DNA of 64,000 nt, from the NCBI GenBank assembly GCA_017795105.1, contig CP051247.1, positions 4,496,001-4,560,000 on the forward strand. Direction: 5' to 3'. How positions within the stretch are numbered: position 1 is the stretch's first letter; each line of letters starts with the position of its first letter. Under the pieces are notes generated by a model. That model saw only the letters and a list, made by a program, of their open reading frames with translations, searched no databases and was not told the origin of the DNA. Positions 23,116 through 35,463 of the stretch are shown here, piece after piece. Made by a program: the position numbers and the translations under genes. This stretch comes from Planctomycetaceae bacterium (lineage in GTDB: Bacteria > Planctomycetota > Planctomycetia > Planctomycetales > Planctomycetaceae).

Positions 23116-24462
23116 ATGTCAACAGACGTTGAACATCAAACCGCAGCCGAGCCTCAGGCTCCGCCCGAACCGTCTCTGGTTGGCTACGTGGCACAGTTCG
23201 ACGATGTTCCTTCGCTGATGCACGCTGCCGAGAAAACGCGTGACGCCGGCTTCAAGAGCTTCGACTGTTACACGCCATTCCCGGTTCACGGCATCGACGA
23301 AGCGATGGGAACGAAGCCGACACGGCTGCCGTTCATCGTGCTCTGCTGTGCCGCCATCGGGTCTCTCACGGCTCTGGGACTGCAGTTCTTCACGAACGCC
23401 TGGGACTACAAGTACATCATCAGTAACAAGCCGTACTTCAGCATTCCCGCTGATATGCCGGTGACGTTCGAACTGACGGTTCTGTTCTCGGCCTTTGGTG
23501 CGTTGATCGGCATGCTGGCTCTGAACAACCTGCCGCGGTTCTACAACCGAATTTTCCTGATCGATCCGTTCCAGAAAGTGACCACGAACGGCTTCTTCCT
23601 GGGCATCGAGTCGGAAGATCCGAAGTTTCACGAAGAGGATACGAAGTCGTTCCTGAATTCGTTGAGTCCGACCACGGTTGTGCCCTGCATGGATCCACAT
23701 GAAAGTGCGGCTCTGCCGAAGCTGCTGGCTCCTGTCGCCGTCTTCCTGCTGGTTATTGGTCTGATTCCGCTTGTCCTCATCGCTCGGATGCGGGCAATTC
23801 CTTCGGACGTGCCACGCATCGAAATTCTGACCGACATGGACTTCCAGCCGAAAGCCAAGACGCAGAAAGCGTCTCCGGTCTTCGCCGACAGTCGTACCAT
23901 GCGTCCGGTTATTCCCGGAACTCTGGCCCGTGGCGATTTTTATGAAGATGTCGCCTTCTCCGAAGGACTCCAGCCGGAACAGGCCGAAAGCGTCGATCGC
24001 AGCATGCTGCTTCCGAACGCCAAGAACCCGGACGGTACCACATTCAATCTGTCGACCGTCCCTTGGGTGTCTGAGCTTCCCGTCGAACCGACGGACGATC
24101 TGATGGCTCGCGGCCAGGCTCGCTACAACATCTACTGTGCGGTCTGTCACGGCATGACCGGTAAGGGCGACGGACTGGTTTCCCGCCGGGCGATGGAACT
24201 GCAGGCCGGTACGCCGGGAATCGGAACCTGGATCAAACCGATCACTCTGTACGACGAACCGATTCGCAATCAGCCCGTCGGACAGTTGTTCAACACAATC
24301 ACTCACGGCGTCCGCAAGATGCCGGGTTATGCCTCACAGATTCCGATTCAGGACCGCTGGGCCATCGTGCTTTATGTTCGAGCTCTGCAGAAGGCGGGAT
24401 CGGCAACGATCGATCAGTTGCCGGCTGAGGAACAGCAGCGACTGCAAGCCGAAGCCAACTGA
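23116..24462 (+). CDS. Fused ActD-ActE: DUF3341 membrane domain plus monoheme cytochrome c
   Basis: A 448-residue protein that joins two ACIII subunits usually encoded separately. Residues about 20-215 match ActD (DUF3341): [20 protein letters not shown], then [16 protein letters not shown], two membrane helices (about 75-95 and 117-137), and [21 protein letters not shown] further helix (about 200-222) and a linker lead to an ActE-like cytochrome c domain (about 325-448). This has the heme site CAVCH near 341 in [16 protein letters not shown] and a likely axial Met in the [11 protein letters not shown] segment. The continuous frame with no stop or frameshift makes the fusion real within this sequence. 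It sits in the usual actD-actE position between actC and actF. Confidence 0.92.
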   Translation: MSTDVEHQTAAEPQAPPEPSLVGYVAQFDDVPSLMHAAEKTRDAGFKSFDCYTPFPVHGIDEAMGTKPTRLPFIVLCCAAIGSLTALGLQFFTNAWDYKYIISNKPYFSIPADMPVTFELTVLFSAFGALIGMLALNNLPRFYNRIFLIDPFQKVTTNGFFLGIESEDPKFHEEDTKSFLNSLSPTTVVPCMDPHESAALPKLLAPVAVFLLVIGLIPLVLIARMRAIPSDVPRIEILTDMDFQPKAKTQKASPVFADSRTMRPVIPGTLARGDFYEDVAFSEGLQPEQAESVDRSMLLPNAKNPDGTTFNLSTVPWVSELPVEPTDDLMARGQARYNIYCAVCHGMTGKGDGLVSRRAMELQAGTPGIGTWIKPITLYDEPIRNQPVGQLFNTITHGVRKMPGYASQIPIQDRWAIVLYVRALQKAGSATIDQLPAEEQQRLQAEAN

Positions 24463-24618
24463 ACGGAGTCTTCCTGAGGGATCGTCAATACTTACATATT
24501 TCAGGTTAAAGAAGCGGCAGCGAGCAACCTGGCGGCGAGATACCGAAGCCGTCCTGATTGAACAGCTTTCGACAAGCACTCGAGCCAGCGAATCTCTTTT
24601 TCGACGACTGATACGAAC

Positions 24619-25842
24619 ATGGCACACCACGGACACACACTTCCTGTTGAAGAGCCCGGAACGCTCGAGCAGAATTCCGGACAACTGGGCACGCTGGCGT
24701 TATACGCCGGAGTGGCAGGACTGCTGCTGGCTGTCATTATCGCCGCGATTTCCGGCAACTGGGCACGCCTGCAGTTCAGCTACCTGCACAACTTCACCTT
24801 TGCCCTCAGCATCTCGCTGGGAGCCCTGTTCTTCGTGCTGATCCAGCACATCACACGGGCAGGCTGGAGTGCCGTGGTTCGTCGTCTGGCCGAGATTCTC
24901 ACCAACGGCTTCGTGCCGCTGGTCGTCATGTTTCTGCCGATCCTGTTCCTCGTCATTTCCGGCAGCGACACGCTCTTCCTGTGGAACAACCCGGAAGTCG
25001 CTTCGCACGACCCGTTGCTCAATCACAAGCAGATCTATCTGAACCCAACCTGGTTTACGGTTCGGGCCGTGGCTTACTTTGCCTTCTGGATTTTGTGTGC
25101 CCGTTTCTATCTGATGACCTCGGCTCGCCAGGACAAGACCGGCGATATTCAGCTGAGCCTGAAGATGGAGCGATACGCAGCCGTCAGCCTGATCCTGTTC
25201 GCTCTTTCGCTCACCTTCGGTGCGATCGACTGGATCATGTCACTCGATCCCCGCTGGTTCAGCACGATTATCGGCGTCTACTACTTCGCCAACGCAAACG
25301 TCGCCTTCTACGCAACGCTGGCCATCATGGTCTTCATGGCCAATCGCAACGGCGTCCTGAATCAAACGGTCAACGCTGAGCATCGTCACGACATCGGCAA
25401 GCTGCTCTTCGGATTTAACTGCTTCTGGGCCTACATCGCGTTCTCTCAGTACCTGTTGTACTGGTATGCGAACATCCCGGAAGAAACGATGTGGTACATG
25501 CGTCGGCAGGAGAATGGCTGGGAAATCATTTCGATGCTGCTGATCGTCGGCCACTTCGTGATTCCGTTCCTCGGACTCATGTCCCGGACGGTGAAGCGGA
25601 ACCCGGTTCAGCTGACCTCATGGGCGGTCTTCCTGCTCGTGATGTGCTGGATTGACCTGTACTGGCTGATTATTCCGGAAGTCTCCCCCGAGACGCCGGC
25701 GTTCGGACTGATCGACATCTTCAGCCTGCTTGGCGTGGTCGGACTGTTCACCTTTGGACTGGTCAAGTTGTCGGCAGACTTCAATCTGCTGGCCGTCAAA
25801 GATCCTCGCCTGCAGGAATCACTGGCGTTCCACAATATTTAG
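24619..25842 (+). CDS. actF: Alternative complex III subunit F, NrfD-like
   Basis: A 407-residue integral membrane protein with about ten helices, related to ActC. Residue landmarks are [20 protein letters not shown] (about 53-72), [20 protein letters not shown], the [20 protein letters not shown] segment, and [20 protein letters not shown] in the second half. In ACIII, ActF is the second NrfD-like subunit, thought to contribute a proton path rather than the main quinol site. It starts with a short His-containing N-terminus ([14 protein letters not shown]). A 156-bp gap upstream and a 248-bp gap downstream are larger than others in the operon, but direction and order remain consistent with co-transcription. 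Confidence 0.92.
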   Translation: MAHHGHTLPVEEPGTLEQNSGQLGTLALYAGVAGLLLAVIIAAISGNWARLQFSYLHNFTFALSISLGALFFVLIQHITRAGWSAVVRRLAEILTNGFVPLVVMFLPILFLVISGSDTLFLWNNPEVASHDPLLNHKQIYLNPTWFTVRAVAYFAFWILCARFYLMTSARQDKTGDIQLSLKMERYAAVSLILFALSLTFGAIDWIMSLDPRWFSTIIGVYYFANANVAFYATLAIMVFMANRNGVLNQTVNAEHRHDIGKLLFGFNCFWAYIAFSQYLLYWYANIPEETMWYMRRQENGWEIISMLLIVGHFVIPFLGLMSRTVKRNPVQLTSWAVFLLVMCWIDLYWLIIPEVSPETPAFGLIDIFSLLGVVGLFTFGLVKLSADFNLLAVKDPRLQESLAFHNI

Positions 25843-26090
25843 GCCGAAGCCGCCTGTGGCTCAACGAGCTGCAACCGAGGGCGGTTCACTGAGCGTACAA
25901 ACGTGCGGCGAATCGCCGCGATGGAGTAGGGATCCTCTGGTTGATTCATCAGCAACGGTCATAATAAAGAGTGACGGGGCTGCTCAGGACAACCAAACCG
26001 GAACAGAACAGATTGCAGCCGACTCGCGAAGCCGAAATCGAAGGGCTGTCGCGAAACGATTCGAGGCAATTACTAACAACGGATGCGACC

Positions 26091-26396
26091 ATGGCTCGTT
26101 ACGATGACTTACATACCGGCACGATCACTCTCGTAGGGATCGTTTCTGCGGCTCTGACGTTCGTGATCATCGTCGCCGCCCAGGTGTTGTACTACCAGTT
26201 CCAGGCCATCGAGCATCAGCGGAAGGTCGTTGACGCTCCGCTCGTTCTGACCAATGAGATGATCGAAGAGCAGCAAACCGAATTGAATACCTACTCCTGG
26301 GTCGACCGGGATAAGGGAGCCGTTTCGATTCCGATCGAGAAGGCGATGAGCGAAGTGCTCGAAGAAATGAAGGGCTCGGAGCCTTCCGAAGGCTAG
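26091..26396 (+). CDS. Small one-helix protein of the respiratory operon
   Basis: A 101-residue protein. I start it at ATG 26091 (MARYDDLHTG); the open frame extends 40 codons upstream but with random composition. One membrane helix lies at residues 12-35 (TLVGIVSAALTFVIIVAAQV), followed by a soluble charged domain with QQTELNTYSWVDRDKG and IPIEKAMSEVLEEMK. It sits between actF and the SCO gene, so it may be an accessory subunit of ACIII (ActG is also a small membrane subunit) or of the oxidase. I do not see enough similarity to name it. The segment around WVDRDKGAVSIPIEKAM looks conserved-protein-like rather than random. Confidence 0.75.
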   Translation: MARYDDLHTGTITLVGIVSAALTFVIIVAAQVLYYQFQAIEHQRKVVDAPLVLTNEMIEEQQTELNTYSWVDRDKGAVSIPIEKAMSEVLEEMKGSEPSEG

Positions 26397-26455
26397 AGCG
26401 TTTGTTCTGCGAGTCGAGTTTCCAATTATCAAACTGAAGACACATACGAATTCCC

Positions 26456-27334
26456 ATGAACCGTTATTCCTGCCTGACATGTCTGCTTGCTCTCGGCGCG
26501 ATGTTCGCCGCGACGGGGGACTGCGCAGCGCAGGATCCACGGAGTCAGTTCACTCCAGCTGCCCTGACCGAAACGGAAGTTGTAGAGCATCTCAACGAGG
26601 AGCTTCCGCTCGATCTGCAGTTTGTGGACGATACCGGCCGGGCCATTCGACTCGGAGATTGCTTCGAGGGAGATCTCCCGGTTGTTCTGTCGATGAATTA
26701 TTCGAACTGCCCGATGCTCTGCGTCCTGCAGCTCAACGGGATGATCAATTCCCTGAAGGAAGTGGACCTCGTCGCCGGGAAGGACTATCGGATTGTTTCG
26801 GTCAGTCTCGATCCGAACGAGAAACCGGAACAGGCCCGGGCCACCAAGGAGAAGTATCTCGAATCGTATGGTTCCGAGGCTGATCCTGAAGGGTGGCGGT
26901 TCCTGACGGGGCCAGAGGCTTCCATCGGTCGACTCTCGAATGCCCTGGGCATTGAGTATGTCTACCTGCCGAAAAAGAAGGAATACTCCCATCCGGCTGT
27001 GTTCACGACGTGCACACCAGACGGACGGATCTCGCGATATCACTACGGGATTGAATTCCCGCCAAATACATTACGGCTCTCTCTGGTGGAAGCCAGCGAA
27101 GGCAAGATTGGCAATGCGTTCGACAAGTTCCTGCTGATCTGCTTTCACTACGACGCCGAAGAAGGACGCTACGCTCCGGTGGCCCGCAACATTATGAAGG
27201 TGGGCGGCGGACTGGGCATCCTGGGACTGGGATTGATTTTCTGGGCCTGTCATCGTGTCGCCCGAAGCCGAACTGCCAAACAGGCTCGACGGGACGAACA
27301 GCGACTCGGTGCTCCCAGCATCTCGGCCACCTGA
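26456..27334 (+). CDS. SCO1/SenC-family copper chaperone
   Basis: A 292-residue protein of the SCO family, which delivers copper to, or reduces, the CuA site of cytochrome c oxidase subunit II. A signal peptide occupies residues 1-25. The thioredoxin-like domain (about 50-215) carries the copper-binding CPMLC motif (C85, C89) in NYSNCPMLC and the third ligand H179 in [10 protein letters not shown]-terminal membrane helix (about 248-268, [20 protein letters not shown]) anchors the protein, which differs from SCO proteins anchored at the N-terminus. The gene immediately precedes subunit II, its expected client. Gap to coxB is 46 bp. Confidence 0.92.
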   Translation: MNRYSCLTCLLALGAMFAATGDCAAQDPRSQFTPAALTETEVVEHLNEELPLDLQFVDDTGRAIRLGDCFEGDLPVVLSMNYSNCPMLCVLQLNGMINSLKEVDLVAGKDYRIVSVSLDPNEKPEQARATKEKYLESYGSEADPEGWRFLTGPEASIGRLSNALGIEYVYLPKKKEYSHPAVFTTCTPDGRISRYHYGIEFPPNTLRLSLVEASEGKIGNAFDKFLLICFHYDAEEGRYAPVARNIMKVGGGLGILGLGLIFWACHRVARSRTAKQARRDEQRLGAPSISAT

Positions 27335-27380
27335 AGACAATCAACACGATTTTTTACCTCGTTACGGTAACTGACTTATC

Positions 27381-28358
27381 ATGGAAACTTTTCGGAATCT
27401 GCTCGACCCGTTTCCCTCGCAGCAATCGACTTTTGCTGCCAACGTCGATGCGATTTATTACTTCATCTTCTGGCTCTCGACGTTCTTCTTCGTCGTCATC
27501 GTCGCGATGATGTGCTACTTCGTCGTGAAGTATCGCCGCGTGGAAGGTCAGGAGCCGGAAAAGAGCCCGTCGCATAATACGCCGCTCGAAGTCACCTGGT
27601 CGGTGATCCCGGGAATTCTGGTTCTCGGCATCTTCTGGTGGGGCTTCACTGGATACGTCGACATGCGGAGTCCACCCGCTGAGACTTATGACATCAATGT
27701 GACCGCCCAGATGTGGTCGTGGCAGTTCAAGTACGGCACCGGAGCCGTCGATGCGGAACTGCACGTGCCCGTCGGCACGCCTGTCCGACTCATCATGCAG
27801 TCCAAAGACGTGATTCACAGTCTGTTCGTACCGGCTTTCCGCGTGAAGCAGGACGTCGTACCGGGGCGTTACTCCGGACTCTGGTTCGAAGCCAAGGAAG
27901 TCGGAACGTTCGATCTGTTCTGTACGGAGTACTGCGGTCAGAAGCACTCTGATATGATTACGAAGGTCGTCGTTCACGCGACCGACGAAGAGAACGTAAC
28001 CGAAGAAGTCCCTCAGACCTTCGATCAGTGGCTGGAAGTCGCTTCCGACCCTCTCGAAGGGGGCCGGATTCCTCTGGAAGACGCCGGTAAGAAGGTCGTC
28101 GGGATGTTCGGCTGTCTCCAGTGCCACTCCATCGATGGCAGCAAGAAGGTCGGACCGTCGTTCAAAGGGCACTTCGGCCAGCAGGTTGAGACCCGCGATG
28201 GTTCTGTGCTGATGGATGAAAACTACATTCGCGAATCGATCCTCGAACCGAACGCCAAGATCCGGCAGGGCTATGATCCCAAGATGCCGAGCTTCAAAGG
28301 TGCGATGAAGGACGAGTGGATTGACGCCGTGATTGCCTATATCAAGTCGATTCAGTAA
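27381..28358 (+). CDS. coxB: Cytochrome c oxidase subunit II with fused cytochrome c (caa3 type)
   Basis: A 325-residue subunit that accepts electrons at a CuA centre. Two membrane helices (about 26-50 and 70-92) precede the cupredoxin domain. CuA ligands are visible: H146 in DVIHSLF, C181 and C185 in [13 protein letters not shown]189 and M192. A C-terminal cytochrome c domain (about 230-325) carries CLQCH (C245, C248, H249) and KMPSFKG, whose Met is the likely axial ligand. This makes the enzyme a caa3 type that can accept electrons directly from ACIII. The N-terminus has no cleavable signal. It follows the SCO gene and precedes subunit I, the usual order. Confidence 0.95.
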   Translation: METFRNLLDPFPSQQSTFAANVDAIYYFIFWLSTFFFVVIVAMMCYFVVKYRRVEGQEPEKSPSHNTPLEVTWSVIPGILVLGIFWWGFTGYVDMRSPPAETYDINVTAQMWSWQFKYGTGAVDAELHVPVGTPVRLIMQSKDVIHSLFVPAFRVKQDVVPGRYSGLWFEAKEVGTFDLFCTEYCGQKHSDMITKVVVHATDEENVTEEVPQTFDQWLEVASDPLEGGRIPLEDAGKKVVGMFGCLQCHSIDGSKKVGPSFKGHFGQQVETRDGSVLMDENYIRESILEPNAKIRQGYDPKMPSFKGAMKDEWIDAVIAYIKSIQ

Positions 28359-28425
28359 TTCGCCTGCGGACGATTTCTCGACGACCAGATTTTTATTGAC
28401 TCTCTAGTACGCAAGGAGCAAGAGC

Positions 28426-30129
<1,704 letters not shown>

Positions 30130-30229
30130 TTGACGACGAGCGACATTACTTCAAACGTTTACTCCTGAGTCCGCTGGCCGCCTGAATCGCGGCCAGCCCG
30201 TTTGCGACAGACAGAAAAAAGGTCAGCCG

Positions 30230-31441
30230 ATGGCGACAGCCGTGGAACCTCACGACGAGCACCAGACCGATCACGGTCACGATGACTGGCATCACAAGCC
30301 CTTCAGTGCCCACCACTTCGACAATGCCGAGCAGCAGTTCGACTCGGGGAAGCTGGGCATGTGGCTGTTCCTGGTGACGGAAGTCCTGTTCTTCAGCGGA
30401 CTCTTCTGTGCCTACGCCGTCTACCGGGCCAATCATCCGGAAGTCTTCATCTACGCCTCCCAGTTCCTGGACAAGTATCTGGGCGGGATGAACACGATCG
30501 TGCTGATCTTCAGTAGTCTCACCATGGCCTGGGGTGTCCGTTGTGCTCAGCTCGGTCAGAACCGCGGCCTGATCATCATGCTCGGGATCACGCTGTTCTG
30601 TGCGGCTCTGTTCCTCGGCGTGAAGACGTTCGAATACACCGAAAAAGCTCACAAGCGGCTTCTCTGGGCGGGAGCTTTTGCTTCAGCCGAAGAGTTGGGA
30701 AAGACCGGCTCTCAGGTCTTCAAGGTGGGTGAACCGCTGCCGAAGGCCGAGTTCGAAGACCGGGTGATGAGTTCGCTCGGAACGATTACGAAGTACTGGG
30801 TCTTCGCTCTGGCGATTCCCGTGATTATCGGAGGGATTGGCTTCGGGGTGAAATCCCGCCCGGCTTTGACCGTGGCGGCGTCGTTCCTGATATCGATCGT
30901 GGCGATCATCATCGGTATTCAGGTCAGTATCGCGATCCACCACGCTCAGCATTCCGGCGATCACAGTGCAGCCCATGCCGCTCATGACGGCGAGGAGCAC
31001 GACGAAACCGAGCACGGCGAGCATGGTCTGGCCGTGAAAGAAGATGCCGAACACGCTGACGATCACGCCCACGATCAGAAAGAAGCGATTGACGAAGCGG
31101 CTGCTGTCGCGGCTTCAAAGCAGGAAACCATCGCCGGTGAAGCGATGGATCCGGTTCTGGGCGATATGACTTCTGCCGGGCCGACGGTCGACGACAAGTC
31201 CGATCACGATGCTCCGCGGAACGCGAACATCTTCTTCAGCATCTATTACTTTATGACCGGGCTGCACGCCTTCCACATTATCTGCGGCATGATCGCGATT
31301 TCGTGGTTGATGGTGCGGGCTGTCGAGAACCATTTCCGTCCGGATTACTTCGGACCCGTCGACTTCGTCGGACTGTACTGGCACATCGTCGACCTGATCT
31401 GGATCTATCTGTTCCCGTTGCTGTACCTCATCGGACATTGA
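30230..31441 (+). CDS. coxC: Cytochrome c oxidase subunit III with a large His-rich insertion
   Basis: A 403-residue subunit III; typical caa3 or CyoC-like proteins are about 200 residues. The family start ([20 protein letters not shown], residues 37-56) and end ([20 protein letters not shown], then [20 protein letters not shown]) are both clear. Between them, residues about 140-325 form an insertion. It has a soluble stretch, two extra helices (about 189-206 and 212-233), and a run rich in His, Asp and Glu (about 237-285, with [18 protein letters not shown] and [11 protein letters not shown]). The N-terminus is also His-rich. The frame is continuous. The inserted part may bind metal or dock partner subunits; this is inference from composition. 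Confidence 0.92.
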   Translation: MATAVEPHDEHQTDHGHDDWHHKPFSAHHFDNAEQQFDSGKLGMWLFLVTEVLFFSGLFCAYAVYRANHPEVFIYASQFLDKYLGGMNTIVLIFSSLTMAWGVRCAQLGQNRGLIIMLGITLFCAALFLGVKTFEYTEKAHKRLLWAGAFASAEELGKTGSQVFKVGEPLPKAEFEDRVMSSLGTITKYWVFALAIPVIIGGIGFGVKSRPALTVAASFLISIVAIIIGIQVSIAIHHAQHSGDHSAAHAAHDGEEHDETEHGEHGLAVKEDAEHADDHAHDQKEAIDEAAAVAASKQETIAGEAMDPVLGDMTSAGPTVDDKSDHDAPRNANIFFSIYYFMTGLHAFHIICGMIAISWLMVRAVENHFRPDYFGPVDFVGLYWHIVDLIWIYLFPLLYLIGH

Positions 31442-31498
31442 TCCGTCCGCGTTCGTTCGTATTGTCGTTTCAAACTGCTGTTGAGAGAGTTTCGTTCA

Positions 31499-31858
31499 AT
31501 GTCTGAACATCATGAGGGTCACGGTCCGAGTTTTTCCCACGCCATGTCTCCGGCGATTCTGCTGGGCGTGTTCGTCGCGCTGATCGTACTTACGGTCGTG
31601 ACGGTCGTCGTGGCCGGCAATCCACTCATTCCGCCGGGTTTCGATATCATTGTGGCCTTGACGATTGCCACGATCAAAGGGGCACTGGTGGTGCTGTTCT
31701 TCATGCACATGATTTACGACAAACCGCTGAATGCGATTCTATTCGTGTTCTCGCTTGTGTTTGTCGCGCTGTTCCTCGGGTTCGCGATTTCCGATACCGA
31801 CCAGTACCAGCACCGCATCGAAGAATATGAGTACGGACAGATTGAACAGGCCAGCTGA
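31499..31858 (+). CDS. Cytochrome c oxidase subunit IV-like protein
   Basis: A 119-residue membrane protein of the caa3-type subunit IV (CoxD/CyoD-like) group. I start it at ATG 31499 ([10 protein letters not shown]), with GAGAGAG upstream; the codons before are not part of it. Three helices are visible, at about 17-37, 48-70 and 80-100. The family signature [19 protein letters not shown] spans the second helix, with the conserved [11 protein letters not shown] segment. The C-terminus is acidic and aromatic (EYEYGQIEQ). It sits 57 bp after subunit III. Its role is structural, stabilising the oxidase. Confidence 0.88.
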   Translation: MSEHHEGHGPSFSHAMSPAILLGVFVALIVLTVVTVVVAGNPLIPPGFDIIVALTIATIKGALVVLFFMHMIYDKPLNAILFVFSLVFVALFLGFAISDTDQYQHRIEEYEYGQIEQAS

Positions 31859-31884
31859 GACAGGACTCTGATAGCGGTCAGGCG

Positions 31885-32487
31885 ATGACCAGAGAGACGT
31901 TACCGGCCATGAAAACTCGGGTTTATCCCGAATTTGCGAAGACGACCTTTCTGGTCTATGGCCTGATCGGTTCGATCACGATCTTTTTCATTGCGACCTT
32001 CATCGCCTATCTGACCCGCTACGTTGTAACCGACGATCCTCCGGTTCAGTTTGAGCTACCGGCTTTGCTCTGGGTCAACACCGCCCTTCTGCTTACGGGC
32101 AGTCATCTGCTCTTCCGGGCGTATCGCGCTGTTCGACGCGAGAAACAAAAGGCCTTCCGCGTCTACGTGACGTCGGCTCTCGTGCTTGCCTGTTTGTTCT
32201 GTCTGCTGCAACCCTGGGGGATGGGAGATCTGCTTGAGCAGCACTGGAGACAGCGCGGTGAAGTTCGCTCCGCAGCCGCGATCTTTCTAATGGTCTTCCT
32301 GCACGTCGCCCACTTCGTCGCCGGACTGTTCGCCCTCTTCTATGTGACGGTGCAGGGCTATCGCGGCCGGTACGATCACGAGTTCAATAACGGAGTCAGG
32401 CTCGCAGCGATTTACTGGCGATTCCTCGACGTCATCTGGCTCGGCATGCTCGTCCTGTTTCTGCTTACGGGACGCGTTGGCGCTTAG
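31885..32487 (+). CDS. Second subunit III-like membrane protein
   Basis: A 200-residue membrane protein resembling the compact heme-copper oxidase subunit III fold. Five helices are predicted (about 20-45, 58-78, 92-112, 132-155 and 175-197). The features are [20 protein letters not shown] early, [17 protein letters not shown] in the fourth helix, and the ending [19 protein letters not shown], close to the YWHFVDVVW end of subunit III. Together with the gene at 30230 this gives the cluster two subunit III-like genes. Start choice is uncertain: ATG 31885 or ATG 31909, neither with a strong ribosome site. Its stop codon overlaps the stop of the convergent gene at 32484 by four bases. Confidence 0.82.
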   Translation: MTRETLPAMKTRVYPEFAKTTFLVYGLIGSITIFFIATFIAYLTRYVVTDDPPVQFELPALLWVNTALLLTGSHLLFRAYRAVRREKQKAFRVYVTSALVLACLFCLLQPWGMGDLLEQHWRQRGEVRSAAAIFLMVFLHVAHFVAGLFALFYVTVQGYRGRYDHEFNNGVRLAAIYWRFLDVIWLGMLVLFLLTGRVGA

Positions 32488-33023
32488 CGGGAGACGCCCG
32501 CTTCGTTGGCTTCAGTGTCACTGTCCGGGCTGTCGGGATTCGTTTTGATTTTCTTCCGCTTACCCGAACTCTTTTTTCGTTTGGCTTTCGGCTTGGGGGG
32601 CGTCAACAAATACGCCTGACTGGAATCGACGACGAAATGATGCTGCAGAGCCGAGCGACCGATCAGCATGCGGCACTGCATGCGTTTCCGGCAGACAAGA
32701 CTGACGTCGATCGACTTGACGATCTCGCCCACTTTCAAAGACGTCTCGACCACAATCCGATCGCTGACATGACCGTTGCTCGATTTCACGACCGTGCGCC
32801 GCTTCACTTTCGCCTGGACGGGTCGCGTGTGGCTCCGATCGGCCCGGGAGAGGGCCACTTCGAACGTGACCATCTCTTCCCCTTCGAAGCGAAGGTTTTT
32901 TACATCAATTGCTGACGAGCGGGCTCCCGTATCCGATTTGGCTTCGATTCCTTCGATGCCCCAGTCCGGGAGATCGACGCGTTCTCTCCAGCCAATCGTC
33001 GAGGGTTCGATCGGTTCACTCAT
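32484..33023 (-). CDS. RimK-associated-type zinc protease family protein
   Basis: A 179-residue protein. ATG 33023 ([10 protein letters not shown]) is the likely start; AGGAG precedes it by about 11 bases, and the longer open frame to 33233 is not protein-like. The conserved retropepsin-like segment runs from [20 protein letters not shown] to MLIGRSAL. It includes the [10 protein letters not shown] active-site-like motif (Asp and Thr as in aspartic protease folds) and [10 protein letters not shown]. This is the family annotated as ATP-dependent zinc protease or RimB, often linked to RimK ligases, though a RimK gene is not next to it here. The C-terminal 40 residues are basic ([17 protein letters not shown]) and look disordered. 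The biochemical role is poorly defined in the family. Confidence 0.8.
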   Translation of the reverse strand: MSEPIEPSTIGWRERVDLPDWGIEGIEAKSDTGARSSAIDVKNLRFEGEEMVTFEVALSRADRSHTRPVQAKVKRRTVVKSSNGHVSDRIVVETSLKVGEIVKSIDVSLVCRKRMQCRMLIGRSALQHHFVVDSSQAYLLTPPKPKAKRKKSSGKRKKIKTNPDSPDSDTEANEAGVSR

Positions 33024-33444
33024 TTTCAGTGGGTCTCCTGCAATGAAAGCGAAGTCTTTGCAGCGTAGAGTAAGGAGCCGGCGGCCTGTTCGAGATTTCG
33101 AGAATCGACGGGAGCCGCAAAGTCCTGGGAATGGCCGCCGGAGCAGCCACTGGCGACCGTTTGAGGCCTCATTTCCTTCGTTCAGAGACTGAGCCACGGA
33201 GCACCTCGAGATTATACGGCGTGCCTGCCGCACCGGGAACCCTCGTCAACATCTCAACTGTCGTTTCCGAGCCGGTTGGCCATCCTCCCGGCGAAACGAG
33301 TCTGACCGCTCGAGAACTTGACTTCCCCGGCGATGGTGACAGACACTATCCTGTTAGAACTCCAAGACTTCCACCGATCAAAGCGGGACCGAACTTTCCG
33401 TCAGCGCGATACGGAACGGACTTTCCCACGGAAGGCAGCATGTC
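33024..33444. other. Gene-free divergent gap
   Basis: 421 bp between divergent genes. I see no repeat from the families found elsewhere, no strong hairpin and no convincing promoter pair. It should hold the start signals for both neighbours. Confidence 0.5.
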
Positions 33445-35409
33445 ATGTTAGAAACGCCCGCAACCCGCCGATTCCGGCTGATGCTCTGCCTCGTGTTGGG
33501 CGTGCTTGGTGTTGCTGTCGACCTGATTGCGGCCCCTTTCCCCGGAAACGATGCCGAGCGGGTAATCAAGCAGGCGGTTATTGCCGCCAGTCCTTCCATC
33601 GTCCGGATTGAAACCGTTGGCGGAGCCGATGTCGTCGATGAAATGCTGACCGGCACCGGTCCGACGACCGGCGTTGTCGTTTCGGAAGACGGCTATATCA
33701 TCACCAGTTCGTTCAACTTCGCCGCCAATCCCGCAACCGTGCTGGCGACTCTGGCCGAGTCCAACCAGCGATTGCCGGCGACGATTGTGGCCCACGATCG
33801 ATTGAAGAATCTCACGCTGCTCAAGGTCGAGGCCAGCGGCCTCATTCCGGCGGAAGCGATTGAAGAAGCCGAGATCAAGGTCGGGCAATGGGCCCTGGCT
33901 CTCGGTCGAACATATGACGCAACCCAGGCGAATATCTCGCTCGGTCTGGTCAGTGCTCTCGGTCGAATGGAAGGGAAGGCCCTGCAGACAGACGCGAAGG
34001 TGTCGCCCGCCAATTACGGGGGGCCGCTGGTCAATCTTCGAGGTCAGGTCTTCGGCGTCCTCACGCCGCTGTCGCAGGATGGCTCTCACAGTACCGGTGG
34101 AGTGAACTGGTATGATTCCGGAATCGGCTTTGCCGTTCCAATGCACGATATTTATGCCTCGCTCGATCGATTGAAGGCGGGCGAGGATCTGCGGCCCGGA
34201 CTGCTGGGCGTCAGTTTCGCGGCGACGCCCTCCTTCATGACCGATCTGGTTGTGCAGGAAGTGCGACCGAATTCTCCGGCGGATGAAGCCGGAATCGAAG
34301 CCAAGGACCGAGTGATTGTCGCGGCAGGAAAGCCGGTGGACACTGTTGCTCAGTTGCGTCAGATTGTCGGTCGCTTGTACTCGGGAGATACGCTCTCCCT
34401 CACGATCAAACGAGGTGAAGAAGAGAAGCAGGTTTCGCTGGAACTCGCAGCCGAACTCGAAGCGTTTCAACACGGCCTGCTCGGCCTTCTGCCTCAGCGA
34501 ATCGTCTCCCCGGAACCGGGGGTCGTCGTGCGGCATGTTCTTGCCGACTCGGCTGCTGCTGAAGCCGGCGTGCAGCCTCAAGATCGAATCGTCCGTGTCG
34601 ACGGGCAGGAGATTGCGAATGCCGACGAACTTGCCACACTGCTGTCGGTTCGCACGGCGGGGGAAGAGCTTCCGCTGACAATCGCTCGGGGCGGAAATGA
34701 CCTCGAGTTGACGGTTGTACTTGGCGAGCAGATGGCGACGATCCCTGCGGAACTGCCTCTCCCGTTCGCCAGTGAAGTGCCGCAGAACGCCGCCAATCCA
34801 CCTGACACCGGAGAGCTGGAGCGGACCGCCGCGAGCGTCAATTTGAAGTACGATCTTTATGTTCCGGAGGATTATCGAACCGGCCGGCAGTATGGGCTGG
34901 TGATGTGGATGTCGAGCAAAGGCGATACCCTGCCGGCTGGTGAGCTGGCCGAGTGGAAGCGGATTTGCCGCACGCGAGGACTGCTGCTGCTGCGTCCGCG
35001 TTCGGCCGATAGCGTTGCCTGGTCGGACGATGATGCCCTCTCGCTGGAGACCTGCCTGGACGAGGTCGAAGACGAATATCAGATCGCTTCCGGAATGACG
35101 GCGATGTTCGTGACCGGAAATGAACCGGAATTCCTCTGGCAGTTCGCCTGGAATCATCGCGACCGGCTGCATGGCCTGGCCTCTCTGGCCGTGCCGAGTC
35201 GGACGGAGATCCCGTTCAATGAACCGGGAAAACGCTTTTCGCTACTGCTTCCGGAGAAGGATGTGCTCGATGCCGAAACAATGGAAAAGCTGCAGGCGAT
35301 CATGGAGAATCGCGGGCTGCCATTGTTGACCCTCGGAGCGGGCGAAGAATTGACGGTCGATGACTTCGATGCAATCGGACGCTGGGTAGAAACTCTCGGC
35401 CTCTTTTAG
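33445..35409 (+). CDS. HtrA-like protein without catalytic triad, two PDZ domains, hydrolase-like C-terminus
   Basis: A 654-residue exported protein. A signal peptide or anchor (residues 10-30) precedes a trypsin-like domain (about 36-245) with recognisable HtrA segments. However, all three catalytic positions are changed. His of TNNHV is F90 in [10 protein letters not shown], Asp of DLALLK is N122 in KNLTLLKV, and Ser of GNSGGPL is Y191 in ANYGGPLVN. Two PDZ domains follow (about 250-330, LLGVSF...[17 protein letters not shown]; and 345-430, [20 protein letters not shown]). The C-terminal region (about 465-654) resembles an alpha/beta-hydrolase: [20 protein letters not shown], with the nucleophile-elbow position reading TGNEPE instead of GxSxG. 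Both enzyme parts therefore look inactive, implying a binding or scaffold role. An active HtrA is at 48296. Confidence 0.88.
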   Translation: MLETPATRRFRLMLCLVLGVLGVAVDLIAAPFPGNDAERVIKQAVIAASPSIVRIETVGGADVVDEMLTGTGPTTGVVVSEDGYIITSSFNFAANPATVLATLAESNQRLPATIVAHDRLKNLTLLKVEASGLIPAEAIEEAEIKVGQWALALGRTYDATQANISLGLVSALGRMEGKALQTDAKVSPANYGGPLVNLRGQVFGVLTPLSQDGSHSTGGVNWYDSGIGFAVPMHDIYASLDRLKAGEDLRPGLLGVSFAATPSFMTDLVVQEVRPNSPADEAGIEAKDRVIVAAGKPVDTVAQLRQIVGRLYSGDTLSLTIKRGEEEKQVSLELAAELEAFQHGLLGLLPQRIVSPEPGVVVRHVLADSAAAEAGVQPQDRIVRVDGQEIANADELATLLSVRTAGEELPLTIARGGNDLELTVVLGEQMATIPAELPLPFASEVPQNAANPPDTGELERTAASVNLKYDLYVPEDYRTGRQYGLVMWMSSKGDTLPAGELAEWKRICRTRGLLLLRPRSADSVAWSDDDALSLETCLDEVEDEYQIASGMTAMFVTGNEPEFLWQFAWNHRDRLHGLASLAVPSRTEIPFNEPGKRFSLLLPEKDVLDAETMEKLQAIMENRGLPLLTLGAGEELTVDDFDAIGRWVETLGLF

Positions 35410-35463
35410 CGGGCTTCAGACAATACTGCTGCGAGGACCGCGGCGAGTCTACGGAGAAGGCAC

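Noticed and set aside
33448..35172. 574-codon minus strand frame
   Set aside because: Antisense of the HtrA-like pseudoenzyme gene; no protein-like features.
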